Assembly: GCA_964628055.1 (NCBI GenBank)
Contig: CAZVNL010000039.1
Span: 1 to 19,286, forward strand
Length of the DNA stretch: 19,286 bases
Source of the DNA: CAZBEL01 sp964628055
GTDB taxonomy: Bacteria > Fidelibacterota > Marinisomatia > Marinisomatales > TCS56
Reading direction: 5' to 3'
Shown here one piece after another: positions 1 to 9,900 of the stretch. The position numbers and the translations under genes are program-made. Within the stretch, counting starts at the first letter, position 1, and every line of letters begins with the position of its first letter. The notes beneath the pieces were generated by a model. That model ran no database searches and was not told where the DNA came from. It worked only from the letters and a program-made list of their open reading frames with translations.

Positions 1-30
1 CCATTAAATTCTTTCATCTCGGGGGACAAG

Positions 31-65
31 TATAAAAAAGAGGGCTTCCGGAGAAGCCCTCTTTT
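31..65 (-). terminator. Intrinsic terminator of the surface-protein operon
   Basis: Bases 36-48 pair with 53-65 in a perfect 13-bp stem (nine mostly G/C pairs plus four A-T pairs) around a 4-base loop at 49-52. Read on the minus strand it is followed directly by a run of Us (31-39 region), 21 bases beyond the stop codon of the last gene of the operon. The plus-strand reading also ends in four Ts, so weak bidirectional function is possible. Classic Rho-independent structure. Confidence 0.93.
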
Positions 66-85
66 ATGACAACAAGAACTCAGTC

Positions 86-2431
86 TTATTTCAGTAGCAT
101 CATCTTGCCGGTCAAGGCGCGACTACCAGCTTCCACACGGTAGAGATAGACACCTGAAGCAACGGCCAGGCCGTTGTTATCCAAGCCATTCCATTTCACG
201 GAATGGAGGCCACGGGTCAGGTTCCCACTGTGCAGGGTGGCCACTTCTTTCCCTAAGAGCGAGTAGACCCTTACGGTCACGTCGCTGCGCACGTCTAGCG
301 TAAACGCAATGTTCGTGCTGGGGTTGAAGGGGTTCGGATAGTTGCCTTTTAGGGCAAAACTGGTGGGCAGTACATCTTTATCCACACTGACATTACCTTC
401 CGTCCAAGCTACGGCACTGGCTAGGGGACCAATATCCATGGTCCCGATCCAGTGGTAGGATGGTTCCGTATTGGTGCATAATGGATCGAAGGACAGGAAG
501 ACTACGTCAGAACCGGCACCATGTTCCAGGTAAATCCCGCTGGCGAAAGTGTCGGCACCAAACCAGCCGGTGGTATCGTCATCGATAACACCAGTGACCC
601 CGTAGAAAGCGACCGTAGCCGCATCTACCGGATCCACACCGTCCAGCCAGTTGGAGAATCCAAGCTCATAATTAGGATCGTAGTTCAAATCCAGAGAGTC
701 AGCCAGGAAAGCCGCCAGATCACCGCTGATGGCATCACCATCTACGGCTAAGAGACGACTAATGCCACCCTGATCACCAGAAGCACCATAGTTGATGTCA
801 TTATGATCGGCATCAACGCCCAGCCATTTCTCCTGGAAGTCGGTGGCGTCATAATCGGTATCAACCCAACCAGTCTGGGCACCTAACCATTCGTCACCAG
901 TGAGGATGTAATCACCCTTACCAGAACCCAGCCAGGCCGCCATGGCACTGTTATTAATGACCGCCGGGCCAGATCCGGTGATCTCCATGATCAGGCCACC
1001 GTCGTAGGCGTCATAGAGCTCCGCGGAACCCTCCCCGTAGTTCAAACCATCCCAGAAGTTGTAGGTAATAGTTGAACCGTAGAGGTAGTAACCCGCAATA
1101 AAGCTACCATAGTCGCCAGCATTGTAGAAGAACAGGTTCGGTTCGGTAGCTTCGAAGATGGAATACTGGTAGGTCGGTGTCGTGGTACTTTTACCACCCA
1201 CGTCAATCGCCGTCAGGTAGTAATAAACCGTCGTTCCCGGGGATTGCCCCGGCACGGTTCCTGACCAGGTTCCATCTGTGTCAGTTCCACTGGTGAGGGT
1301 CAGGGTGACACTATTCACCGTGGCCGTGGTGGAATCAAGCATGTAGTTGAACGTCACCGTGGCTACACCGGCGGCACCCCCACTGGGGTTATCGTCGGTC
1401 CAGCTGGTGGTGAAATCCCGATCAGCCGTACTCAGGGTAGTTGGCAACACGGGGGCAGCGGTCATAACCGGACCCCGATCGCCCGTTAGCAGTACTGCCA
1501 ACTCGAAATCGAACACCCAGTGACGAATATGCCAGCCACCATTCCCGGAGGTACCACCGCAACCATCATAGAACTTCAGTGAAGCCCACGGATCCACTAA
1601 GCCAGTACCATCGGCATAGTAAAAACCCGTAGCCGGATCATCACCACCACCGGCGCCTGTAGAGGCACTCAGGATACCTACCCAATCGCCTTCATTCAGA
1701 ACCGGCTCGGTGCCGTAGTCTGCTGTTGCCAGCCAGTTATCCTGCTGGGCAGGATTGTTGGTGGGATCCAGGGTGGCCGCTACAAATCCATCAGGCCACA
1801 GTAGACCCATGGTGGAGACGGCCGTTCCGCTACCCGGCGTATCCCCTAAGGGATCCTGGGCGTTAGCAGCAACGGTTTTCTCCGCATTGCAAATACCTAC
1901 CGTACCGCCGGGCGTGTAAGTCGTTCCCGTAATAGACATGTAACCGGTAGTGGCATCCATATCATAACCACCAATCCAGCCAGCTCCATCTACTATGCTG
2001 GAAGGATAGGTCGTTCCATCACTGCGATAGGGATAAGTTATTGCATGCAACGAAAGGGTCATCTGCTGGTCACCCGTTCCCCATTCATAAACAGGAACGT
2101 TGACCCCTTTGATGATCCCGTCCGCTGGCATCTGGAACACCGTCATCATGGCATCACCTGGGCTCTGGATGAACTGACCACCGTAGCTCAGGTCATAGAA
2201 CAGCGTGTCGGCTGTGTCTCTACCTTGAAAACGGTAGATCCGCCCAGGGCGACGCACATTCTGCGGCCCCACCAACGCATCCGTCTCTACTGCTGCACCG
2301 TTTCCAGCAACCACTCGACTGACATGGCTCGTTCCTATATGGGTATTCCCCTTGTCTTTCAAGGTACCCCCGATCAGAGGCCACACCAGGACGAGTAAGG
2401 CACTGAAGACTGTTAGCATTTTCTTACTCAT
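86..2431 (-). CDS. Secreted protein with C-terminal T9SS type A sorting domain
   Basis: A 781-residue predicted secreted or surface-anchored protein. The start at 2431 is preceded by AAGGAG five bases upstream, and the first ~22 residues (MSKKMLTVFSALLVLVWPL...) form a signal peptide; the open frame extends further upstream to 2476 but without a ribosome site. The middle (about residues 320-425) looks like an Ig/fibronectin-III-type beta sandwich with Thr/Ser-rich strands. The following ~270 residues are rich in Asp, Gly and aromatic residues and I do not recognise a catalytic family. The last ~80 residues are a FlgD-Ig/T9SS type A domain: a YPNPFNPST motif, then VRVYSLLGKEV, a GLHSVKWNG turn, ASGVYLYRVEAG and a final KMMLLK strand. 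In known systems this domain directs export by the Por secreton and is removed or anchored. It is the last gene of the surface operon, directly after a PorV-like gene, which suggests a PorV-cargo relationship. The substrate or ligand is unknown. Confidence 0.9.
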   Translation of the reverse strand: MSKKMLTVFSALLVLVWPLIGGTLKDKGNTHIGTSHVSRVVAGNGAAVETDALVGPQNVRRPGRIYRFQGRDTADTLFYDLSYGGQFIQSPGDAMMTVFQMPADGIIKGVNVPVYEWGTGDQQMTLSLHAITYPYRSDGTTYPSSIVDGAGWIGGYDMDATTGYMSITGTTYTPGGTVGICNAEKTVAANAQDPLGDTPGSGTAVSTMGLLWPDGFVAATLDPTNNPAQQDNWLATADYGTEPVLNEGDWVGILSASTGAGGGDDPATGFYYADGTGLVDPWASLKFYDGCGGTSGNGGWHIRHWVFDFELAVLLTGDRGPVMTAAPVLPTTLSTADRDFTTSWTDDNPSGGAAGVATVTFNYMLDSTTATVNSVTLTLTSGTDTDGTWSGTVPGQSPGTTVYYYLTAIDVGGKSTTTPTYQYSIFEATEPNLFFYNAGDYGSFIAGYYLYGSTITYNFWDGLNYGEGSAELYDAYDGGLIMEITGSGPAVINNSAMAAWLGSGKGDYILTGDEWLGAQTGWVDTDYDATDFQEKWLGVDADHNDINYGASGDQGGISRLLAVDGDAISGDLAAFLADSLDLNYDPNYELGFSNWLDGVDPVDAATVAFYGVTGVIDDDTTGWFGADTFASGIYLEHGAGSDVVFLSFDPLCTNTEPSYHWIGTMDIGPLASAVAWTEGNVSVDKDVLPTSFALKGNYPNPFNPSTNIAFTLDVRSDVTVRVYSLLGKEVATLHSGNLTRGLHSVKWNGLDNNGLAVASGVYLYRVEAGSRALTGKMMLLK

Positions 2432-2517
2432 TGTATCTCCTTCTTTATTCGTTCTTTCTTGCAAGAAAGACGGCAACGGGATTATCCCGCCGCACTCCGT
2501 CTTATGGTTCCCGATGA
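2432..2517 (-). other. Intercistronic region with alternative hairpins
   Basis: This 86-base spacer separates the PorV-like gene from the T9SS cargo gene. It holds a perfect 18-bp palindrome at 2453-2470 (TCTTTCTTGCAAGAAAGA). It also holds a nested hairpin in which 2467-2473 pairs with 2497-2503 (AAGACGG/CCGTCTT) around an inner stem-loop at 2477-2489 (CGGGATTATCCCG). The two structures share bases 2467-2470, so they cannot fully form together. Neither is followed by a U-run, so I do not call a terminator. A role in transcript stability or differential expression of the cargo gene is inference. Confidence 0.6.
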
Positions 2518-3621
2518 CTAAAAGGTTACCTTAAAGGTTAACCAACTCACGCCATCGAAAATATCCGTTGCCCGATAAGCATAATCCACGGACAACCCAA
2601 TTCCGGTAAATCGCGATAAATCCAACCCAAACCCAAAACTGGGACCCCAGATGAACTCCTCATTCTGATAATCCCATTGCTTGTCCTTGCTATCATCGCC
2701 GGTGTCTTCAATATTGTCAACACCGTAGGGTTCGGGATCGTAACCGTAGGCCGTACCAGCCCAAAAATCCAGGACTTTCAGGAAATTCGCTTCTACCCCA
2801 AAGCGGTATTCATCAAATGAAAAGTTATTATTAAGGAAGGAGCCTGACAGGGTAACTGCCACAGGGCCCATATCAACGGGTCCGTAAGCGACGCCTAACT
2901 CGAAGGTGGTTGGCATTTCAAACTCCTGGAGAGATATTCGTCGCGGTTCCGGGGGTGTGCCGGGTTCACTACCGCCCGGGGGATGGAACTCCTCCAGGTC
3001 CGAGCCGTCAAAACGCATGGTCAATCCTAAATTACGGAGCGAAGCGCCGATTTTAAACCCGCTGTCTTTCATAGAATATTGCACGCCGGCATCAACCACA
3101 AACCCGGACGCAGAGGTATGCATGACAGACTCATTCACGATACGGAAGTCGGACCCAAAGCGAATCCGGTCGGTCATACGCCGGGCATACAAGAACCCCA
3201 GTGTCAGGAAATTGGGAGAATAGGTCTCTCCAAACCCGTCCGGGTTCTCCGGGGTGGTTACCATAATGTCACCAAAACTAAGGGAACGCAAGGACAGACC
3301 AAAAATATTCCGGCCCCCAAAGGTAGAGGCCACCGCGGCGTAGTTAACCCCAATGTCTCCGAGCCAGGTGGCATGGGTGAACATGGCTTCACCGGTGTTC
3401 TTCATCTCGGCCATGCCAGCGATGTTCCACTCCGCAGCTTCTATGCCGGCGATGGAAGCAACGGCTGCACCAGAAAGGGCAATGGCCTTCGAACCCACAG
3501 GAATCATCAGCTCCTGGGCACCCGCAGTACCACGGCGTCGCTTACTGCCCCCCTCCACAAATACAGAGAAGGTAACAGCCACCAACAAGAAGATGATCAG
3601 GCTTGATTTACGATGATTCAT
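2518..3621 (-). CDS. PorV/PorQ family outer-membrane barrel protein
   Basis: A 367-residue predicted outer-membrane beta barrel of the PorV/PorQ (FadL/OmpP1-like) type. The start at 3621 is set by AAGGAG eight bases upstream; a signal peptide (RKSSLIIFLLVAVTFSVFVEGG) follows. The segment after it (AGAQELMIPVGSKAIALSGAAVA...EAAEWNIAGMA) matches the family pattern of an early Gly/Ala stretch followed by a W-N-x-A-G-M/L motif. The rest alternates aromatic and polar residues as barrel strands do, and the chain ends in Phe (TFKVTF), the usual BAM-recognition end. A Pro/Gly-rich loop (PPGGSEPGTPPEPRR) probably faces outside. PorV shuttles T9SS cargo to the attachment complex in Bacteroidetes; related proteins also act as hydrophobic-compound porins. 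Lying 16 bp after one secreted-protein gene and 86 bp before a T9SS cargo gene, it is plausibly dedicated to them. Confidence 0.88.
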   Translation of the reverse strand: MNHRKSSLIIFLLVAVTFSVFVEGGSKRRRGTAGAQELMIPVGSKAIALSGAAVASIAGIEAAEWNIAGMAEMKNTGEAMFTHATWLGDIGVNYAAVASTFGGRNIFGLSLRSLSFGDIMVTTPENPDGFGETYSPNFLTLGFLYARRMTDRIRFGSDFRIVNESVMHTSASGFVVDAGVQYSMKDSGFKIGASLRNLGLTMRFDGSDLEEFHPPGGSEPGTPPEPRRISLQEFEMPTTFELGVAYGPVDMGPVAVTLSGSFLNNNFSFDEYRFGVEANFLKVLDFWAGTAYGYDPEPYGVDNIEDTGDDSKDKQWDYQNEEFIWGPSFGFGLDLSRFTGIGLSVDYAYRATDIFDGVSWLTFKVTF

Positions 3622-3637
3622 TACGGCTACTCCTTCC

Positions 3638-6600
3638 TTAGTAAACATCCAGCCGTTCTTCGGGCTGGAAGATAGCCAGTTTTAAAAGCTTCTCACCCAG
3701 TAGCTTCCCAGTATTATCTTCCACCGACACATGGGCTATATACATCCCACTGGCCACGGGAATACCAAACGTATTCCGCAAGTCCCAGGAGGCCCGACGA
3801 TTGGCATCGTTTTCCGACGTGATGGTTTTTTCAATTTTGGCCACCATGTCCCCAGCTAAGGTGAAAAGACGGATCGTCGTGGTGCCCACACCTAAGTTGG
3901 TGAAGTATACGAACCGCTCCTGAGGATTGCGTTCTTCGGGATTCTGGCCAAAATATGGATTCGGAAATACATTAATGCGTTTAATCTGATCCTTAATGAG
4001 GGCCTTCTCTCTTGCAGCAGCCAGCCCTACGGCCTTGAAGGTATACGCATCCTCACCAGGTACCAATGGATTCGGGAAGGTCACGTGGACAATATTCCCG
4101 CTTTCAAAAACCGTGTTACCAATGTCAAACTGGAGCATCCAGCCAAACTTATCACCATCAGTAGCCGGGTCGTACGGGTTAGCCAATACACCCGCCTCAT
4201 CGTAAGGTTCATAAACGGGCATGAAAACCAGGTTCTTGGTAAAGAGGTAACCGTTGGCTGAGAGAGTATCCTTCTCTATTACAGGTTTGGTACCGGCCAC
4301 TTGATAGACGGCCACGTTCACCTGCTGCTCGGAAGGTAAAAGGGGATCCACCAGCCACATCTCGAAGGGAATCCAAATCGTATCCGGCGGAGCAGTCCCA
4401 GAAACAGCCGGATTGTTAATATACGTGGCGATGGAACCGTTATCGGTGAAGCGGAATTCAACGTCTTTCTGCATGTCCGCCTGACCGGGACTTCCGATAG
4501 GTTTGCGATCGTCGGGAAGCGGTAGGTCCTTTACAAAGGACCACCAGCTCCCATTATCAGCTGAGTCAGTGAGCGCCATGCCCAGTATACCCTGGATGAC
4601 TACCTCCGTGTTGGGATCATCATCCTGAAGAACCTCCCAAGAGCTGAGGTTCTTAGGCGAATCGTAGGTGGTCCCCTCACTGGTGAGGAGGAATCCATCG
4701 GTGACGTCAACCCACTGTTCAACTCCTTCAGGCACTATGGCCCCACCCTGCGTCAAAGACTGGTAATACTCTTCCGTAACAGGGAAATTTTCCTGGAAGA
4801 CAAGGGTGTCGTTGGTAACGGAATCCACTAAGGCCCAATAATTCACTGAATCATTGATCGCCACAAAACTGATTGTATAAGTGTGACCCGTCAACAAGTA
4901 AGGATTGACGATGTATGGGAAAAAGGATGCGTTCTGGGCGGAACCTGCCGAATGGGTAACCACCAGCGTATCGGTATACGTGTTCTCGAAGGTAGTCCCG
5001 ACCCCTAAATTGCCCGGAACAACCCGGAGGGGCTTGAAGGGACTCTCTAATACGGCAAAGGTAGAACTGGGGTTGGGATCATAAATATAGGAGGTAACCG
5101 TATAGTAATACATGCGGTTGTTGATTAACCCACGGTTATTGATATAGTCGTAATTAATTTCAATATAATGCTCAATGCCGGAGTCAGAACCTTCCTGGAC
5201 GGGTAATTTGATTACACCTCCTGTGATTTCATCCTGAACCCCACTAAACAGAATCTGATAACCGTTGATTTCGTCAAAGGTAGTAACCTTCGTCCAGGGC
5301 CCGTTTAAAGACGCACCCTGATAGACGTTGTACCCCTCGAAGTTGAAGCCGGCACAGGTATAGTTTTCAACCTTTTCACTGTTATCTTCCCAGGAGAGGA
5401 TAATTTTATTATTCAACATAGCTACATCTACTTCGGGGGCCACCGGCGAACACACCTCAAAATTGGCATCAAAGGCCTGCTGCGCATGGAGGTCGTAGAA
5501 CTTCAGTTTGTTGATGGACTTGGCCCAGTTCTCGCCGCCCGCAATGATGATGGAACCCACCACTTCTTGCGTGTCGCCCGCAGCCAACATAAAGGGACCG
5601 GAACTCATCAAATAGCGCCGATCACCCGGCGTGTTGTCAATCCAACCCGTATTGGTCGTCGGATCACCAGGATGGACAAACTTCGTCGCCTCGCCGGTGG
5701 TGGGATCAACAAACGGTTCCCCGCTCCTGCCGATGAACCCGTTCATATACCGGTAAGCTTCTTCCGCTGTATTGGGATCCACTAAGTTAGGATCACTGTT
5801 AATGTATTTCACGAAAGAAGTAAGGGGTAGTTGTCGCCGATCAGGAACCTTCCGCAGGTAATACCCTTGACTCTGAGACCAGGTGAGGATCTGGGCGGTA
5901 TCCCCCGGAGAATCCACCAACGGTCCCTGGAAAAAGTCTGTGCCAACGGCAGGGACAGCCTTACCATAACTCTGGTCACCGTTAGCATCGTTATAAGTGT
6001 ATCCCAGACTCAAATCCACATCACAACCCACCATATCGTCGGAAGCGTCACCAACATCGTCATCGTGCCAGAAGGAGACAAAAACGCTATCCAAATCATC
6101 GATTCCCTTATTAATAATCACCCACCGCACAAACAGAATATCCCCCAACGGCCCGGCTTGATCAAACCCAAAGAGGGAGGTCTGGACCTCCACATTCATG
6201 GGGGGTGTACCCCACAGGGGAGTATGAGTAGCGGCATTGCCGTCGTTCATCACATACCAGTGGAAAAGATCGCCTATGATGTCCGGGTAATCCCCATCCT
6301 GGGGATTGTATACCCCGTCCCCATTGGCATCTACCCAGGGAGCCCCCTCCTGCCAGGGCCAGTTAAGGAAATCATCCGTGGGAAGTGACTTTTCCACCAA
6401 TTCCGTATGAATACTGGCGCCTTCAATTACCGATATGGGGAGCATTAAAGTCATCGAGGAAAAGGTATCCCAGTCATTTTCCAAAAACAACTCAACCTCT
6501 TTTCGGTGAATCTGATAGATTTTACCTGACTCGTCGCTCACATCGGGAAGGGCACCGGGGGAGAACTCCACCGTGTACTCCGCAGCAGCGGTACGTAGCT

Positions 6601-6919
6601 CCTCCACCCAGTCACCACCGGGGGAACGGCTTTTACCACTGGCGAGCCAGGGCCCTGATTGGAATATGGCGTATTTCCCACTCCCTTTAGGCCACTCCAA
6701 TCCCGATTCGTTGGTAATGTGGTAGCTTACGATATCTCCATGGTTCCCATGGGTAGTGCTGATGTTGTTACCATCCCAGATAACATGTTCCACCGGAGCC
6801 CCTAAAGGAGCGGTGGTTTTACGCGCTTGTTGAGGAAGCCCGGGGCGATTATAGGGTCTCGCACCCCAGACTGTTACCGCCAGTACCAGGACTAAAGTAA
6901 AAAGATTGCGTTTCCACAT
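3638..6919 (-). CDS. Large secreted surface protein with Ig/FN3-like region and sorting-like C-terminus
   Basis: A 1093-residue predicted extracellular protein. The start at 6919 has AAGGAG six bases upstream, and a signal peptide (MWKRNLFTLVLVLAVTVWGA) follows. The N-terminal half is rich in Trp, Tyr, Asp and Gly. It carries an Asp-rich EF-hand-like loop (VDANGDGVYNPQDGDYPD) near residues 195-215, a likely calcium site. Around residues 490-560 a fibronectin-III-like stretch is visible (IILSWEDNS...FEGYNVYQG...GPWTKV). The last ~110 residues resemble a FlgD-Ig/T9SS sorting domain (NVFPNPYFGQ, IRLFTLAGDMVAKIEK, ASWDLRN, VASGMYIAHV), but they end with an extra acidic tail (FQPEERLDVY) and lack the usual NPFNPST form. 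It lies 32 bp after the TonB receptor gene, where SusD would sit in a Sus-type locus, so it may be the receptor's surface partner. I see no catalytic motif and the ligand is unknown. Confidence 0.85.
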   Translation of the reverse strand: MWKRNLFTLVLVLAVTVWGARPYNRPGLPQQARKTTAPLGAPVEHVIWDGNNISTTHGNHGDIVSYHITNESGLEWPKGSGKYAIFQSGPWLASGKSRSPGGDWVEELRTAAAEYTVEFSPGALPDVSDESGKIYQIHRKEVELFLENDWDTFSSMTLMLPISVIEGASIHTELVEKSLPTDDFLNWPWQEGAPWVDANGDGVYNPQDGDYPDIIGDLFHWYVMNDGNAATHTPLWGTPPMNVEVQTSLFGFDQAGPLGDILFVRWVIINKGIDDLDSVFVSFWHDDDVGDASDDMVGCDVDLSLGYTYNDANGDQSYGKAVPAVGTDFFQGPLVDSPGDTAQILTWSQSQGYYLRKVPDRRQLPLTSFVKYINSDPNLVDPNTAEEAYRYMNGFIGRSGEPFVDPTTGEATKFVHPGDPTTNTGWIDNTPGDRRYLMSSGPFMLAAGDTQEVVGSIIIAGGENWAKSINKLKFYDLHAQQAFDANFEVCSPVAPEVDVAMLNNKIILSWEDNSEKVENYTCAGFNFEGYNVYQGASLNGPWTKVTTFDEINGYQILFSGVQDEITGGVIKLPVQEGSDSGIEHYIEINYDYINNRGLINNRMYYYTVTSYIYDPNPSSTFAVLESPFKPLRVVPGNLGVGTTFENTYTDTLVVTHSAGSAQNASFFPYIVNPYLLTGHTYTISFVAINDSVNYWALVDSVTNDTLVFQENFPVTEEYYQSLTQGGAIVPEGVEQWVDVTDGFLLTSEGTTYDSPKNLSSWEVLQDDDPNTEVVIQGILGMALTDSADNGSWWSFVKDLPLPDDRKPIGSPGQADMQKDVEFRFTDNGSIATYINNPAVSGTAPPDTIWIPFEMWLVDPLLPSEQQVNVAVYQVAGTKPVIEKDTLSANGYLFTKNLVFMPVYEPYDEAGVLANPYDPATDGDKFGWMLQFDIGNTVFESGNIVHVTFPNPLVPGEDAYTFKAVGLAAAREKALIKDQIKRINVFPNPYFGQNPEERNPQERFVYFTNLGVGTTTIRLFTLAGDMVAKIEKTITSENDANRRASWDLRNTFGIPVASGMYIAHVSVEDNTGKLLGEKLLKLAIFQPEERLDVY

Positions 6920-6951
6920 AGGTGTCTCCTTAACTCCTTAGTAACGGTTAA

Positions 6952-9900
6952 TTATAGGTCGATGCGAATACCTAAGCGAATCTGTCGTGGATTCCCGAAA
7001 TTCCCCGGGGTTGCCAATCGTGACTGGTATAACTGAGCCCCAAGATCGGGTCCACCTAACGCTGTACTGTTGAGCCAATTCTGTCCTTCGGCGATGCCTA
7101 ACCAGCCATCATTATCCGGTAATCCAGTTCCCGTATAAACACCGTACACGTTCTCTTGATCAAGGGCGTTAAGGACCCACAGGAAGAAGTTCAAATTGGT
7201 TTTAGCGATTTTGAAGGTCTTGTCGAACTTCAGATCGAGGTTGAATGTCCACGGCATGGTACCGGTATTCAAACCGGCGGTGGGCCGATCAGAGATACCG
7301 CCCGCGAAAATCGTCGTACGTGGCTGGGCCGGGGTGTACCGCATTCCACTCCCGAACTGAAACAGGATGTTGGCGCCGAATAAGGGAATTCGATTCCGGG
7401 AACCAGTGCGGTAATCAATGGAAACACTCCCAGTGTGCCGCTGGTCGTAATCAAGAGGCGAAACAAAGGTGGGGTTATTTCCCCCCTGCCAAGCTATCCG
7501 ATATAACCCGTCCGAAGTGGAACCGGTGCCTCCCGCCCACTGGAGGGTGTAGTTGGCGGTGATCTGGATATTTCTCAAACGGCGCGTATTCGCAGAGAAG
7601 CTCAACCCTCTCACCGTCCCATAGTCTCCATTCACGAACAGCGCATAACCGACGGGACGTGCCGCTACATTGCGAATCTGGACATATCCGGACATTTGCC
7701 GGTAGAACAACGTGGCATCGATACTTACGTCCTTGGTGATGAGCTGCTTAAACCCAATCTCGTAAGAGGTAGTTTTCACCGGCTGGAGTTCGGGATTAGC
7801 GGAGGTGGTATAGTTCCCCTGTTCCAGGTTGGAAAGGAATCTGGTGTAACTGATGAATAACCGGTTCAGCTCTGGCAACTGGAAGTATTTACCATACTGA
7901 GCATGAAACACGGTTCGATCCGTCACCGGGAAGGCTAATCCGATTCGCGGGCTCCACAAGGAGCGCACCTTGGCCTTCACCATCTGAGGAACACCGTCAG
8001 GATCGTCGGTGGTAGGTTTGTCAGAAATGTACTCCATGGGATCCAAAATACCATCGGCATTTTCATCAAGGGCATACACTGTGTCTGCCAGGGTCCCACC
8101 AGAGGTAATGACAATATTTTGATTGCCTCCCGCTTCCGGGTTAAACACCCGGTTGGCCGGATCAATATAATCGTACCGGATACCTAAATTAAGGATCAAG
8201 TCCTTTAACTCACGTTTATCCTGGAAATAAAAAGCGCCAATAATTGGTGTACGGGCCCTGTCCAACCCGGTATCTACTTCTTTAGTCCCGGTAATGTTGT
8301 ACCCGATATTTTCCGCATAGGCTGATTTAAAAGCCTGGAAGACGTAGTTTTCGCGATAGTCTTCATAGGTGACCTGATTGTTTCCATCCTCGTCCGTATT
8401 ATCCCAGGTGTCGTCGGGGTCCTGGAGATAGTCCGATACACCGTCCCCGTCACTGGCCACAATGTTGTTCAAGGAATCAACATACGTATAGCGGTCTTGC
8501 GTGGGAGAATACATGCGGTTCTTATCAAAATACCGCGAGAGCGAGGTGGCTCGCCCCATGCGATAATACCGGATGGCGGATTTCTCATAGCTTCCACCGA
8601 ATTTGATCTCATGCTTGCCCACCTGCCAGGTAACGGAAGCTACCAATGCATTCCGCTCCGTGGAGCGTTTGCGATACTCAGGTGTGAGACGACCGGCCGT
8701 GTAGTAATTGGCTAACTCCACGTACGTAATGGGACGAGTTCCCACATCCGAGAACATGGGGTTGATCCACGAAGTATCATAATCGATTTGAACGAAAGAA
8801 AGCGTGCTGTCGTCTGTCCAGTAATTCAAACGCGATATCTCCATCGTTGAGGAATCGATGTAGACCCAGGTTGGGTTGGCAAAGTCCTCCCGTTTTCCAA
8901 TCTGGAGATATGGAATTTTATCTTCAGAAACGGTCCCATCTTCGTAACGGTAGGTCCCCCAGCCCATTTTATGGACGGGATCAAACAAACGATATTCCTC
9001 ATTGAAATGACTGAACTGGGCGGAGAAAAACATCTTATCAAACCCGGGTACGACCCCCGAGAGACGCCCGTACACCGTGTTTGTCTTGTTGGTCTGAATC
9101 TGGAAGCGATTGCGCAATTTACCGTCCGTGCCAATTCCTTCTGCGGTGCTGGCCGTATTATAGAAATTGAACAGGGAGTAACTGTGAGTATAGTTAGACT
9201 GTTCCGAATCGAAATAGGTCCCACCGGCTTTTAGTTTCCACGCCAAACCAGTGAGCGGCTTCAATTCCACCAATACGTTTCCGCTGGCGCTCAATCGATC
9301 GCGCCAGTTATTGGGCTTAGGACCGTAAACAAATTCAATATCGTTAGGATCAATATTTAAATAGCTGGGCGCGTCATATTCACCATCACCATCCTCATCT
9401 ACAAAAGGTTCGCCATCATCCCATAAGGTATTCCCATTGTTATCGGTGAAGGACTCACCGTTATCCGGTAACCCGTTGGCTGGATTCAGGGGTCCCACAT
9501 ACTTTCCGAAAACCCCACTGCTGGGATCCCGGTCAGCCATTTTCTGATATTCAATAGCACCAAAGAAACGGATGAAATTCGCTAAAGGAATCGGCCCCCC
9601 CAGGGAAGCAGAGAATAGATTGTAACCATAAGAGTAGGCATACGGTTTTTTGGAGGCAACCGTCGGATCAGAAGGCAAAAAGCCATCCGTTATTCCCTCA
9701 GCCATGAATTGTAAGCTACTACCCCCTACTCGCGTGGTAGTATTAATAATACCGGAGTTGGCGGAACCGTATTCGGCCCCAAAGCCACCCGCCTGGAAGG
9801 AAACCTCCTCTAAACTCAGGTTGGGTACATCCCCTGAACGCCCCAGGGTGTAGGGATTGTTCACTAAAATACCATCAATGTAGTAACCTACTTCATCGGT

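Noticed and set aside
3079..3606. 175-residue plus-strand open frame
   Set aside because: It is antisense to the PorV-like gene and has low-complexity composition unlike a protein.
5831..6388. 185-residue plus-strand open frame
   Set aside because: It lies wholly antisense to the 1093-residue secreted protein, has no ribosome site or recognisable domain, and its composition follows the complementary reading.
8826..9224. 132-residue minus-strand frame inside the receptor gene
   Set aside because: It is a shifted-frame shadow; the receptor frame is continuous across it with normal barrel sequence.
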